In this document: positions 47,921-63,300 of the stretch, in pieces | How the letters are laid out: every line of letters begins with the position of its first letter | How positions within the stretch are numbered: the first letter of the stretch is position 1 | Assembly: GCA_036898135.1 (NCBI GenBank) | Contig: CM072526.1 | Coordinates: 3,463,555-3,527,554, forward strand | Length of the DNA stretch: 64,000 nt | DNA from: Oncomelania hupensis | Taxonomy: Eukaryota > Mollusca > Gastropoda > Littorinimorpha > Pomatiopsidae | Reading direction: 5' to 3' | Notes under the pieces: model-generated | Told to the model about the DNA's origin: nothing | Databases searched by the model: none | Seen by the model: the letters and a program-made list of their open reading frames with translations, nothing else | Made by a program: the position numbers and the translations under genes

Positions 47921-48447
47921 CTGAAATCAAACAGTGATCAACACTGAATCCTTCATTCAACTAGTTTATTAGTCAATCAATCATTCATTAATTTTAATCA
48001 CACGATAATTATTTTATCCTTTGAATGTCATTTAATCAAAACATTATTCATTGAATCAATAATTTATTTAATCACCGAATCAATCAAATATTCAATATAT
48101 TTTGTATGTGAATGGTAAACAACTGGTGTTTAAATGTCACCCAGCAGATCCCAACCCATTTGTGTAATAGATTAATAAATTATTAACTGAATTAATCTAT
48201 CAGTCTAATATTTCATTTAATCATTTTGGCAAACAAACAATAATTTCAACCAATTTTGTAAGTGCGAAATAAGAACAACCGTTTAACTGTTACCCAATAA
48301 ATCCTAACCTATACTAAAAGGTTTTGGGTAGAATAACCGTGCAGTGTAAAGATGAAGATTTTCTACCGCAGCAAATCAGCATTCAAAACCAATATTCACA
48401 ATGCCACTGTGTACCAGTGGGCAATATGGTTTTAGCTGTAGTAGTGA

Positions 48448-48512
<65 letters not shown>

Positions 48513-48772
48513 CAATAAAATACAATACAAGATTATTGCTTTAGGTCCAGCGGACTCTTCCGAGCCAAATCAGGACCAGAGAGACGTTATCTTAAAATAT
48601 TATAAAATATTTAAAATCTTAAAAAAACAAGCCTGTTACACTTAAATACTCAAACAAACTTTCACATGACACCTCTTTAAAAGTCTTCTTTAAAACTGAT
48701 GTATTAAAAATATGTTCCCTTTCTTCAGTCAAATCACTAAATTCAGTCCAATCAATAAAATCCAAACTAAAC

Positions 48773-48825
<53 letters not shown>

Positions 48826-48853
48826 ATGTAATACACTATGAAGTAATTTGCAG

Positions 48854-48894
<41 letters not shown>

Positions 48895-50296
48895 ATGTAA
48901 TACACTATGAAGTAATTTGCAAGAGTAGTAGTAGTAGTAGTAGTAATAGTTGTTGTAGTAGTAATTTTTGTAGTAGTAGTAGCAGTAGTAGTAGTAGTAG
49001 TAGCCTAGTAGTAGTAGTAGTATTGTAATACACTACGAAGTAATTTGATTCCTGTAATCACTGTAAATTTCATCAGCATTATTTATTTTCAATGTTATGT
49101 TGCCGTTACAAACAGCAAATTTGGTTATTTTGATTTTTTTGTCTTCTATGCCGATGGACCGGAAAATCTTGTCAATGTTTATGCTGACAATAAAGGAGTG
49201 TGTATTCTGTATTCCTTCATCAAGCTTACCACAGACTTCTCGGTGAGCGAGATGTCGAAGCGCTGCAAGATGGCGGCGAGGGCCATACGGATCTCCAGCT
49301 GGGCTAGCCTCATGCCAATGCAGTTGCGAGGGCCGTAGCCAAAAGGCATGAAAGCGTAGGGGTGACGGGACTCCTTGTTTTCTGGGAGGTGTCTGGAAAT
49401 CAATATCGTTTATATTCAACCCGTAGTTAACCACCACCACCACCTCTACTGCTATCATCACCAGCAAGAGCAAAAACAACACACGCCCAAGAATAACATC
49501 ATCACCACCACCACCACCAACTCTATCACTCCCAACAAAAAGAACGGTAACGGCTACAAACTACCACCATCGGCAACACCAGCAACAGCAAGGAGGATAG
49601 ACCATCACCACCGCCACTACCAATAGTTACAACTTGTTAGTCAAGAACAACAACGACCACCATCGTCTCCAGCAAGAAATACATCTTCTACACCAACGAT
49701 GCTTTCTTCTACAACACCATCACCAACGACAACTATATCACCGCACTAATAACAACAACTTTTTTTTATATAATTGCTCCTCTGGTTACGTTCGTACTTC
49801 TACAGCAACAGTAAAGACCTTCGTCAACACCAACTACAACTCTCTCCACCACTACCAACAACAACCATCGCTCTACAAACACAGCAACCATCATCACCGT
49901 CACCACCATAACAACAACAAAACAACAACAACAACAACAAAAACACAATTGTCTTCGTCCCAACTCTACCACCACCACTAACGATATTATCCCGTGTCTA
50001 ATTTCTAGGAATGTAACTGACCTGTCGGGGTCGTATTTCTCAGGGTCGGGCCAGAACGCGGGGTCCCTGTGGATGGTGTAACAAGGCACCATCACCCTCA
50101 TCCCCTTCTTCACCTGGTACCCTCCCAGCTCGCAATCCTCCGCTGCCTGACGGTCAATGCTGAATACATGAAACCACCGTCATCACCAACACCAACGGCA
50201 ACATAAGCAACAGCAACAGAAACATTATTAATATTTATTATTTATATTATTCATAGTATTATTGTTCTTCTTCTTCTTCTTCTTCTTCTTCTTCTT

Positions 50297-50327
<31 letters not shown>

Positions 50328-53300
50328 TTATTATTATTATTATTATTATCATTCTCATCTTCACCATCCATATCACCATCATTATTATCACCAACATCAC
50401 CACCTCCATTAACACCAACATCATTATCATCACTACCACCATCACCTAACCTCACCATCAAGAATATCACCAGCATCATTATAATCAATATCACCATCAT
50501 CAATATTACCACCATCCTCCTCCTCCTCATCATCATCATCATCATCAACAACATCATCGTCATCACTGACACCAAGCACCATTATCATCATCATGGCCAA
50601 CATCAACATCAACATCATCATCATCCACCATTAACACCACCACCATCATCACCAGCATGGTCAACATCCCATTACCATCATCTAAAGCAGCAATAGCGGT
50701 AGCAGGAATGACATGCATACTTCTTCGCTATAAGAGTATAAACTGAGGTCTAGTGTGGGCACGCACACATTCCATCGCACGGACTTTAAAGATCCTGACG
50801 CTCATGCGTTAGGCGGGTGAGTGGCGGCTACACAAATACACCCAGCACGCACTAGGTCCCTTATCCCCATCCCCGGTCGCCAAAATTGTGCTCAGTCGTC
50901 TGGGCCTCAGACTAAGCGCTCAAAGGTCGCAAGTGGGCGCCTCGGGATCCTATATCGGCCAGCGCCTTGAGCAGCTCTAGAGCTGGAAAAGCGCTATAAG
51001 AACGACTAAATCAATAAATGAAGTAAATAGACCCCAGTTGTGCTTCGTTCAATTCTCTTGTTAACGCATACACTCACACACATACACACCCTGAAGGACA
51101 GACAAGGCCAGTATGCCATATATACAGTGTATATATACATATACCTCGGGAGTATAAATGTAAAATCACGATGTGTGTGTGTGTGCTGGGGGTAAGGGAG
51201 TGGGGGTGGAAGGAGCATCCTATCCTATCCCGTATCTCGAAAGTCGTTGGGGCACTACAGATGACCGTTTAACCAGCGTACCCCATCTTTCTCTGTCCTC
51301 AGAAGCCCTCATGGCTTCGCTCAGCGTCAAGCCAGTCCATTCTAGAATGTTGTCTTCCCATTTCTTTTTTCTACCTCCTTGCACCGTGCCTTGCAGGACG
51401 GTCTTTGCAAGGCCTGATGCTCTGGCGACGGGGCCACACTATCGGAGTTTCCGTTTCTTCACCACTGTGAACATGTCAACGTGTGGTCCGATGGATTGTG
51501 TGATGGTCCGTAGGACTTCGTCGGCCTCGGTGATGTGCTGGGCATAAGAAATGCCCAGAAGTCTTCCGTAGCACCTCTTTTCCATGCTTTGTATTCTTCA
51601 AGCTCTTACCTAACACCACCATCAACCCAAACCCATCACCACTACCACCACCACCATCGCCATCGCAACCGTCATCGCCCCTCAACGAATCAAAAGTTAC
51701 TCACATAAAACCAGGTGTGTACAGGCGCATGCTTTCGTTGACGCAGTTATCTAAATAGGGCAGTTCCAGAGCATCTTCGTAAGTCATCTTTTTCTACAAA
51801 GAACAACCAACAACAAAACAATGTATTTCACATATAAACAATACAGAAGGCCATGTACTGATGGACACAAAAACAAAACTCTAATTATCATACAAACAAT
51901 ACAGAAAGTCATGCGCCGATGGACACAAAAACAAAACTCTAATTATCATACAAACAATACAGACAGTCATGCGCCGATGGATACACAAACAAAACAAAAC
52001 TTCTTCATATTTATTATTTTACCGTTATAATTATATAGCGCATTGCGAGATCAAAAAAGTACTCAAGGCGCTGACCCCAAACAGGATCACACGCCAGCCG
52101 CCGCCCACTTTGTGCCATAAAAAGAGAGGGCGTCTCCGTAACCTTTGGATCTTTAGGGAGTGAAGCCATTGGGACCTTCCCTCCCTCTCTTTTGCTCTTT
52201 TGCCTTCTCCATGTTCTACACAGATCCAGGTTCCCCTTTACAGCTGTGTGAACTGAGCCGGTGTCGTGCGCTTGTTTTAAACTTTCGGTGTCGTTTAATG
52301 GTTGGTTTCCAACCATGGTCACCCATCCAAGCACCAAACCTTCACGACGTTGCTTAACATCAAACATTGCTAGCTTGTGCCCAAACCACTGCGCCACCCA
52401 ACTTTTCTGTCCGCTGGACCCTTTACACAATGACTAACTCACTAACCCCACTTTCTGTCCGCTGGACCCTTTACACAATGACTAACTAACTAACCCTACT
52501 TTCTGTCCGCTGGACCCTTTACACAATGACTAACTAACTAACCCTACTTTCTGTCCGCTGGACCCTTTACACAATGACTAACTAACTAACCCTACTTTCT
52601 GTCCGCTGGACCCTTTACACAATGACTAACTAACCCCACTTTCTGTCCGCTGGACCCTTTACACAATGACTAACTAACTAACCCTACTTTCTGTCCGCTG
52701 GACCCTTTACACAATGACTAACTAACTAACCCTACTTTCTGTCCGCTGGACCCTTTACACAATGACTAACTAACTAACCCTACTTTCTGTCCGCTGGACC
52801 CTTTACACAATGACTAACTAACCCCACTTTCTGTCCGCTGGACCCTTTACACAATGACTAACTAACTAACCCTACTTTCTGTCCGCTGGACCCTTTACAC
52901 AATGACTAACTAACTAACCCCACTTTCTGTCCGCTGGACCCTTTACACAATGACTAACTAACTAACCCCACTTTCTGTCTGCTGGACCCTTTACACAATG
53001 ACTAACTAACTAACCCCACTTTCTGTCCGCTGGACCCTTTACACAATGACTAACTAACTAACCCAACTTTCTGTCCGCTGGACCCTTTAAACAATGACTA
53101 ACTAACTAACCCCACTTTCTGTCCGCTGGACCCTTTACACAATGACTATCTAACTAACCCCACTTTCTGTCCGCTGGACCCTTTAAACAATGACTAACTA
53201 AATAACCCCACTTTCTGTCCGTTTGACCCTTTACACAATGACTAACTAACTAACCCCACTTTCTGTCCGCTGGACCCTTTAAACAATGACTAACTAACTA

Positions 53301-56208
53301 ACCCCACTTTCTGTCCGCTGGACCCTTTACACAATGACGAACTAACTAACCCCACTTTCTGTCCGCTGGACCCTTTAAACAATGACTAACTAACTAACCC
53401 CACTTTCTGTCCGCTGGACCCTTTACACAATGACGAACTAACTAACCCCACTTTCTGTCCGCTGGACCCTTTAAACAATGACTAACTAACTAACCCCACT
53501 TTCTGTCCGCTGGACCCTTTAAACAATGACTAACTAACTAACCCCACTTTCTGTCCGCTGGACCCTTTAAACAATGACTAACTAACTAATTCCACTTTCT
53601 GTCCGCTGGACCCTTTAAACAATGACTAACTAAAGAACTAACCCACCTTTCTGCCTTAGACGCATATTAATTTTAACAATATTAAAAACAAGAACATTAT
53701 CAACATCTCCTAAGCAGCCGCAGCAGCAGCAACAACAACAACAAAAATAACATGCTTCCGCAGAAAATCTTCAGTTTACACTACAGTTGCTCTGTTAAAA
53801 AAAACTATTATTTAACTTTGGAATTTTGGGGTGTAATTAATTCAATGACTTGTTGTGGTTGTTGTTGTTGTTGTTGCTGTTTTTGTTTGAAGTAAACTGA
53901 ACGTTCCTTTTTATAATTAAAAAATTGTCACGAGTCATTTGACGCGACCCTGGGGTGACAACGGTCAACTGAACTTATCGTAACAAGATGTGTACAATTT
54001 CTTGTCTAATAAGACTGTCACCCAGAAGGAACAGACGCAAATTGGAATACTGCACTGGACGATACTGTAACGTTTTTAAGATGCATTTAAGGTGTCTAAT
54101 AACAGACGTGGGTTAAATTAATACATACAAAATCAGAAGGAAAAAAAATCAATATCACTTGTATTTTTTTATTAGAAATTCCAGATACTTTCACGTGTTG
54201 CTTGGGGCGACACAGACTAACTTACTGACCTTGCCGACTTTGGCGTCAACTTCCTGTTGAGCTTTTTTCTGCACTTCGGGATTACCGGCCAGCAGAAAGA
54301 GGGTGAAGGACAGCACGATGGACACAGTATCAAAGCCCGCGAGGAAGAACAGCAAGGCGTTGGCCTTAATTTCGTCGTTGGTCATTCCTGCAAACACAAG
54401 AGATAGTTAGTTATGCATTGATTATAGGGTCCAGCGGGCTGCAAAGAGCCGAATCAGGACCACCAAATCAGGACCATAACTTGGTTGAAAGAGAACTCAC
54501 CCCTGATCCGTATAAAAGATCTGCTGAAACAACCCTAGTGGTAACACTGAAGGTACCAGCTGGTCCACTTTACAATAAAGACATCCCACGCAGAGGACGC
54601 TCAGGCTATACTCTAATTTATCGAACCCCCGTTTACAAAAAACAAAATAGAATATAAATATCATTATAAAATATTAACAAAACACATACATATAAAATGC
54701 ATACTTTGTTGAAAAAAAAAACAAACCATAAAAAGCCCTAGTGGCCATTTGGCAGAAAGGAAAGCATCGGAGTTTCCGTTTCTTCACCACTGTGAGCATG
54801 TCATCGTGTTGACCAATGGCTTGTGTGATGGTCTGTCGGATTTCGTCGTCGTCGGACTTCGTCGTTCGTATATCTGTGTGTGTGTGTGTGTGTGTGTGGG
54901 TGTGGGTGTGTGTGTAGGTGTGGGTGCGTGTGCTTGTGTGTGTGTGGGGTGGGGGGTGTGCATGTGTGTATGTGTGTGACCATGCATAACAATGACAGCA
55001 GTGTGGTCTAAAAATCGCATGTATGAGAACAGAGTTTAACATAAATTATTGAACTGAATTGACTTTATAAAAAAAGATAGTGCTTGGAATACTGTGTGTC
55101 CTCAAGCGCCTTTCATACAGGCTTAAGAGCAAATAATGGGTAAACCATATAATACCATTGATAGCAATGAGTTACCTTTCGCAGTCCAAGCTTTGGAGGT
55201 CTTGAGTTGCTCCGTGAAATCGATGTCCTTGTCCACTGGGCCAGTGGCGCCCTCTCTCTCCGCCTCAATCAGCAGCTGCAGGAAGTCGCCGTGAGTCTGC
55301 AGCACAAGCAATACCATAGTGTTACAACCACAGCCTTAGATTCACTTCTCTCTAGGCCAGCTCCACGAGGGCGGTGCCCAATTCTCTCTCTCTCTCTCTC
55401 CCTCTCTCTCTCTATCTGGTACCATACATAATTCTCAGCTGGGTGGATGGAAGGGGGGGATATGGTGGTGGTGGTTGCGAGAGGAAGGGGGGATGGGTGC
55501 GGGTGAGGGTGAAGGGGGAATACGTTTGTTTAGTTTATTTGTGTCGTTCAGTGGTAGCATCAACGTATTAACTGATCCCATCCAAGTTGGTAACCGGTAT
55601 TGACGACCATGCTTAGCGACACAAACCTAGCATGTTGTGTGTCCTGAACTCTTTATGATTACTGCGACACCCTCGGTATCCAATAGGCGCATTACCAACA
55701 TAGATGTCACCCAAACAATGTTTTTTACTAACAGAACAAACAGACCAGGCTGAAAAAATATATAACTATGTATAAATAAATAAATAGACAAATAAATAAA
55801 TAAACAAAAATAGCATAAAATAAATAATAAAAATAAATAGGGGTGTCGGATATCGCAGTGGTTGGAGCACTCGCTACTGTGTCGCAAGTTAAGCATCGTC
55901 CAGTGCGGTTAGCACTTTGATGGGTGACAGCAAAACGTGAAGCGACAAATAACAACGCCTCCAGTTGACTCAACTGTGACTGAGTACCTACTCTCTTAAG
56001 GGTGGGGAAGGTAAAGCAGCGAGGGAGAGAGATGGACATCACCCTCATTACGCTGGCCCAAGATAAGTGTGATCTCCAACATCACGCTCCCCTACGGCCA
56101 CAAGGCTATGGGACCACCTTTACCTTTTTTTATAATAATAAAATAAATAGTAAACAAAAACACAGACACAAGGGAAAAAATAAATAAACCCAAAAATAGA
56201 CAGACACA

Positions 56209-56243
<35 letters not shown>

Positions 56244-56747
56244 CGGTGTAAACAAAAGTTACCTTGTCGTCAACGCGCCTCTCTTTCAGAGCCAAATCAA
56301 TAACGCTGACGAAGAAGTTGGTGGGCCGCTTTGGTAGGGCCGATATCCCAAAATAATGAAGCGGCTTCACCAGCCATGGGAACGTCACTGAATAAAACAT
56401 GGATCACAACATTCATATCATCATCATTTTCTTCACAATCAGCAAAAGCAGCCAAAAGTAGAAGAAGAAAAAAGAAGATGAACAACAACAACCACATCAA
56501 AAACAACATGTTACTTTTTATGTGGGTGTGGGGAGCTAAAACTGGTTTGGGGTGAGGGGTGTGAAATGTCTAATATCACTATGGTCAAGACAATACATTT
56601 CCAACAACTCAACTTCAAGAAGAAGAAGAAGAAGAAGAAGAAGAAGAAGAACAAGAAGAAGAAGAACAAGAAGAAGAACAAGAAGAACAAGAACAAGAAG
56701 AACAAGAACAAGAAGAAGAAGAACAAGAAGAAGAAGAAGAAGAAGAA

Positions 56748-56834
<87 letters not shown>

Positions 56835-57337
56835 AAACAACAACAACAACAACATGTTCTGCAGAAAGTCTTCAGTTTTCCACTATAGTTTTTCTGCAAA
56901 AAACTGTTTTATATTAGCTTTGGATTTATCGGGTGTAATTAATTCAATGACCAGTTAAAGATTTATATAATAACGATAATACAACTCGAAAGAAGACGAT
57001 AATGATCGATGATGATGATTGATGATGATGACGGTAATGATGATGCTGTTGTTGCTGCAGATGATGATGAAGACAATGACCCTGATGATGATGATGATGA
57101 TGATGATCATGATGATGATGATGACGATGGCGACGAAGTTGATGTTAATGATGATTGTGAAGACGACGAAACACTCACTTAAGATAGGAATGAGCCAGGC
57201 GTTTTGTTTCATCAGGTTGAGGGCGTTGACGTTGAAAGGTTCCTCGGGGTTGCGAGTGGTGTCCACCTCTATCCCAAAGGCCGCACCAGCGACAACGTCC
57301 ATAGTGAAACAGCCAGCCATCCTGAAAAATCATCATT

Positions 57338-57378
<41 letters not shown>

Positions 57379-60300
57379 CATCATCACCATCATCATCATC
57401 ATCATCATCAATCATCAATCATCATCATCATCATCATCATCATCTGCATCATCATCATCTGCATCATCATCTGCAGCAACAGCATCATTGTCATCAACAT
57501 CATTATTATAATCACCGTCACCACTACAACTACCACTACAGCGAGCGTTGTGGCCAAGTGGGCTAAGGCGGGACTAGCTTGCCTTGTCCACAAGCCAGAA
57601 ACCAATGGCGCTTGACAGGTGTGGGTTCGAGCCAGCATCTGGGCGTTATGTTTCTCAGAATATTATTTACTTTCGACTCGGGCAACGTCTCGGGGGTTTT
57701 CTCCGGGTACTCCGGTTTGCTCCCCCAGCAAAAATTTCAAAAATTCACAAAAACAATTGTTAGGTAGGTAGGGTTTGGGCGCGCCACTGGCCACAGAGTT
57801 TCCCGAGAGAAAGGGATAATAAACTGCAGCAGCAATCATCGTCGCCATTATGTCACATGGGCCTATATTTCCATATATTTCATTATCTCCCTGTGATATG
57901 CGTAAACGGGTGTTCGATCGAAGGGGGCTAGGGGATGGGGTGGGGATAGGGGGGGGGGGTGAACCAAAAAGCAACAGGCGTTTGGCCGCCCATATAACTT
58001 GAAACTTGCTATACTTAATAAGTTGTAACAGATCATTCAATGGATACCCTTTGAGTTCTACGTCTTCGCCCGTCTCGGCCTTCTTTCCAACATGAGAGAC
58101 CATGTTAGCTACCACTCTCTCGATAGCCGGCATCATCTGCAACACAACGCAACATTCAACATGTAATCCCAGTACTTGCTTCTTTTGGGGTGTTGGAGGA
58201 TACAAAACCATAAGCATAACAATCATGACTCGGGGTTAATGAAACAGTAATAACCTTACGAACATTGGAACTTTTAACATTCCAAACATTACTGTTTGAA
58301 TAATACTGTGAGAAATACCTACAGCACCAACAACATCTATATCATGTGTTTTTAGACTTCAAGAAAGCGTTTGACCGAGTGTGGCATGCAGCTCTGTGGT
58401 CAACCATGAGAGTGTACAACATCAGTCCTAACATTATTGAAGTCATCAAAAGTCTGTATGACAAGGCTACCAGTACAGTCCTCCACAACAGCGCCATCGG
58501 AAACTGAATCAGAACAACAATCGGTGTGCGTCAAAGATGCCTACTCTATCCAACACTCTTTAACATCTTCCTAGAGCGCATCGCGTCAGATGCCCTTGCA
58601 GATCACGAAGGCACAGTCAGCATAGGGGTAGAGCAATCTCCAACCTCCGTTTTCCGGATGACATTGATGGATTGGCTGGTTAGGAACCATTGTATCAGAC
58701 AATGGGTCCCGACAGGAGGTCCTCTCCAGTATCGCACAAACAACTGCTGCATGCCCCGACTAAGTTGAAGCCCATTTGGAAAGTCAGGACCATCAGTCTA
58801 CATTCCAAGGTAAGGCTGCTGAGGTCCCTTGTCATCTCCATCTTCCTATACTCTTGCGGAACATGAACTCTCACTGCAGATCTACAACGAAGAATACAAA
58901 GCATGGAGTTGAGGTGCTACAGAAGACTTCTGGGCATTTCCTATACCCAGCACATCACCAACAATGAAAACAGAAAACAAGCCATTGGTCAGCACGATGA
59001 CATGCTCACAGTGGTGAAGAAACGGAAACTCCGATGGTATGGCCACATCACCAGAGAATCAGGCCTTGCAAAGACCTTCCTACAAGGCACGGTGCAAGGA
59101 GGAAGAAGAAGAGGAAGAAAGAAAAAGAGGTGGGAGAACATTCGAGAATCGACTGGCTTAACACTGAGCGAAGCCAACAGGGTTGCTGAGGACAGAGAAA
59201 GATGGAGTACGCTGGTTAAACGATCCTCTGTTGTGCCCATACGACCTTCGAGTTATGGGATAGGATATGTCAATATTATATAATTGGTGTACGCCATTTT
59301 CTACGTTTATCAATTTAAATTTTGGCAACACTTGTTTTCTTTCCCGAAAAAAATATTTCCTAGAAATAAGCAATACATTGTCGAATTTGCGTGTGTTGTG
59401 GACACTAATTTTATTCTCACCATGCATTATTTTATTGTAAGCGTACACATTTTATGGTAAAAGCGTTCCTTAGTTTAACTGTAAAGGTAACCTTTTCAAT
59501 CGACGTTGGGCTCGTTCGGATTTCCGACCATTTCGAATTATTTCTAAATATTTTGCAAATACGAAACATAAAAATTGCGTTGTCTCATAAAATGTTGGCG
59601 GGGTTGCTCTGCTCACTGCGTTAGATTTGTAAGACAAAATGGAAGGGCATAGTACATAGCACTTTAGACCTCTTGATTCCTCTGCTGAATTCGCGGTGAT
59701 TCAGAGTGTATTAAAATCTTGTCTGTCGTGTCGCAGTGTCGCTGAGGATGAGAGTGAGGGATTGTATGAGCGTGAGTGTGCGCGTGAGTGTTCTCGTGTG
59801 AGTGAATGCGTGCTTGTGTGTGTTTGTGTGTGTGTGTGTTTAATCTAGATTCCGAAACACGTTCGCCGTTTCTTTTCTTGGCAATACAATCATTTAACTT
59901 GACTTGGCAATTTTTATTGGTTATTAGGAACAACATTGCAATTACTGGGCAACTAGATTCAGCTCTTCTTTTTCTCTGTTTGACCACAGAATTTTGTACA
60001 AACGTCGAAAAAGTAGAGAGAAAAATCACACAAATGTATACAAAAAACGAATGTACGTGTATAAATGTATACATTAGCATAAACGTCAAAGTCAATGACG
60101 CAAACAGATATTGTAAGATTAGCTGTATTGCTTACATACACTGTTCGTTCGTGCTGTAAATAATAGGTTGAAATCTGAATCTGTATATATTAAATCTGAA
60201 TCTGTATATATTAAATCTGAATCTGTATATATTAATTTTGGGGAAGTATTGGTTTCACCTTTTTCAACTTGCCGGAGCTAAAGGTTGGGGACAGCTGACT

Positions 60301-63300
60301 CCTCACATGTTTCCAGTGGTCGTCCCTCAGCGCCAGAAGGTTGCCAATCCACGGCTTGTAAGCCATGAACGGCTGAGGCTGCAACACAGACCACCCCAAT
60401 AATCAGCGGGAAGACGAGGAGGATAAAGAAGAAGAAGAAGAAGAAGAAGAAGAAGAAGAAGAAGAAGAAGAAGAAGAAGAAGAAGAAGAAGAAGAAGAAG
60501 AAGAATTTAGTTATTTAGTCATTGTTGTTAGAGCCGAATCAGGACCATAACTTGGTTGAAAGAGGTTTCACCCCTGAGCCGTATATAATATCTGCTTAAA
60601 CAACCCTAAGGGTAGCGCTAAAGACACTCCACCAATCGGTCACTGTACAACACATGCATCCCATGCAGGGGGCTAAATTCTAAATTATCGAACCCCCGAG
60701 AAAACAGCAACATTCTTGACCAAAGAAACTCTCGCAGCATATTTGTGTACGACCAAATGATATAACCAACCAACCAACCAACCAATGTTTGATTGCATGA
60801 ATCAAGGTGAAGGACTACTGACCATTCTGTTAGGAAAGGTGGCGAAGTTCTTGACGAACAGTTCTCTTAGGATGTCTGGCTCAGAGACAACCAAGGTTGG
60901 CGTCCTCGGGAAATAGATTCTGAAGAAGGAAACAATTTAATTATAAAGGACAGTTCTTGGAGAGAGAGAAAACAAACAAACAAACAAACAAACAAACGAA
61001 CAAAACAAACAGATAATCTATTAACATAATAAATTATTCTTCCATGTGTCTTCAAGGACAGTTATTACAAAATATAACAGAGTAAAAGACCTGCATACAT
61101 TCCTTTGATTACAAGGTTGCCTTCCCGATCAAAACGCAACATCATATAATACAGTACAATACAACCCAACTTTATTGCCCCCAAAAAAGCAAATGCAGCA
61201 GGTGCAGAATGACATTTTAAATTCATCTACATTAAGGATACCCAATAATCCGCTTTCGTCCACATCATACTCATCGTACACATAATTCCAACTGTCTCCC
61301 TCTCCATCTCCCACGCAATTCAATTAAATTCAATACTTTATTTAACGTCTGTCCTCATACATGCGATTTTTTGAGACCCCACTTCCCCCCCCCCCCCACA
61401 CACGCACACAGCCGAGGGTACACAGTATTATCATGCCTTTTATGAAACGCCACATACGTTGTGCTGACAATGGGTCATATTTCGTCCCCCTTTTTAAGTA
61501 CTTTTTTAAGTGTTCGAACACTAACCCTAACCCTCACCCTAACCCAGCCCTAACCCTAACGGATAATTGTTCTGACGTCAAAACAAGTGGGTCTGTCAAA
61601 AGAAGTTATGAAGATGTTCACTGGTTCGTCCAGATAACACCGTGTAAACATGCCAACAAATACACACACACACCCACACGCACACGCACACATGCACACC
61701 CACACACACACCCACACACACACCCGCCACAGCTGAGCAAAACAAACAGTTGCACCTTTTGTTATGACAGAATATCACAGAGCACATGTGACGGGATGAT
61801 AATACATCATGTTATAAAAAGACAACAAAATCCACTACATCACGGTCAAGCATAGCAATGATAATTTCCATTGATACACATTTTTAAACGTAAATATTTG
61901 AAAAACACATGCACTCTCCTCACTCAATAAAATGTATTTTACCAACAAAACAGTAAAGCTTAAAACTTGTCCAATAAAAACAGCAATCAATAAAATGGAG
62001 GTCATACATATCCTTTGCAGAATAATCAACCACTAAAACGTAACAGGACAATGCATACCAAACTGTGTGTAAATTACAGATATTTAAAATGAAGTGATGA
62101 CTGATGACAACTTTGTAAATGCTGTTACAAAACTTTGTTGTGACACATCCTACATTAGTTCAAAAGCAATATATATGTAAAAATAAAAACAACTAAATTG
62201 TGTGTCATTTAAAAGCTTAGATAAACAGATCGCATATATACGAGATTGTAGTAGCAAATGGGTTACATAAAAATAAGAGTTCTCGACTTGAATTTATTTG
62301 TTTTTAAAATCAACAGAAGAATAAAATGTCAAATGTATATGTAATGAAATGTTTTCTTTGAAACATGTTTTATTTGAATGCAATCAACTGCGTAATAGTT
62401 TGCCTAATAATGTTACGTCTTTGGGCAATATTAGTTTTGGTGTATGTATTAGTTTAGCGAAGACGTTCATTGGTTCTTCAGTTAGTAAGTTTATATGAGA
62501 CTCGTCGATGTTATTTGATCATAATTATGTGTTGTTGTTTTTTTTTTTTTTTTTTTTTTCAATTTATTTTCTTTGTATTTATTTATTTTTATTTTTATTT
62601 TGTTTTCATTTGTTTTTGTTTTTGTCTTATCATTTCGGTGAAAAAGACATTAAAACAAACAACAACAACAACAGAAGAATAAACTGGGACGTTACTATAA
62701 ACGGTAGATGAATGTAATTGGTCTTCAATTATCCGAACTTTACTGTATTTACTACTTTTATTGTTAATGAAAAAAATAATCGCTTACCCGTACACATTGC
62801 CGAATTCTTTTTGCCATATTTGAAAGGAGTCCAACAACCCCTGCAAACCACATTAACCGGGTTAAACATTGCACTTTACATGAGGAGTCCAGACGTGTTT
62901 TTGTTGTTCCCCAGGGTTCAGTTCTAAGCCCTGTTCTATTCACCCTTTACACTTCTCAACTGACTCACATCATCCCAAACCACGACACTTTCCACCATTT
63001 CTACGAATATGATATACAGCTAAAAATACTGACGCCCCTCAAAAACTTCTATCTATTCTGACCAAAACGTTTAACTGCTTTGAAAATATTTCTAAACGGA
63101 TGACTGCCAACAAGCTCCAGCTCAATGCTAACAAAACTGAAGTTATGCTCAAGGGTAAAAACACAACCTGTCTTCTTCCCCTGACGACACTGCCACTCTT
63201 GGCCAAACCACTATTCCTGTTCCATATTCTGTCAAAAACCTTCGTGTCGTCCTTGACAACACCCTTTCCACGTCAAAATTAATTCGCAAAACCTGTCAAA

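Noticed and set aside
49375..49981. Frames rich in His, Asn and Thr
   Set aside because: They read degenerate CAC/CAA repeats within intron 12 of P450 B.
52404..53640. Regular repeat array that could suggest CRISPR
   Set aside because: Units are contiguous with no unique spacers, there are no cas genes, and the genome is eukaryotic.
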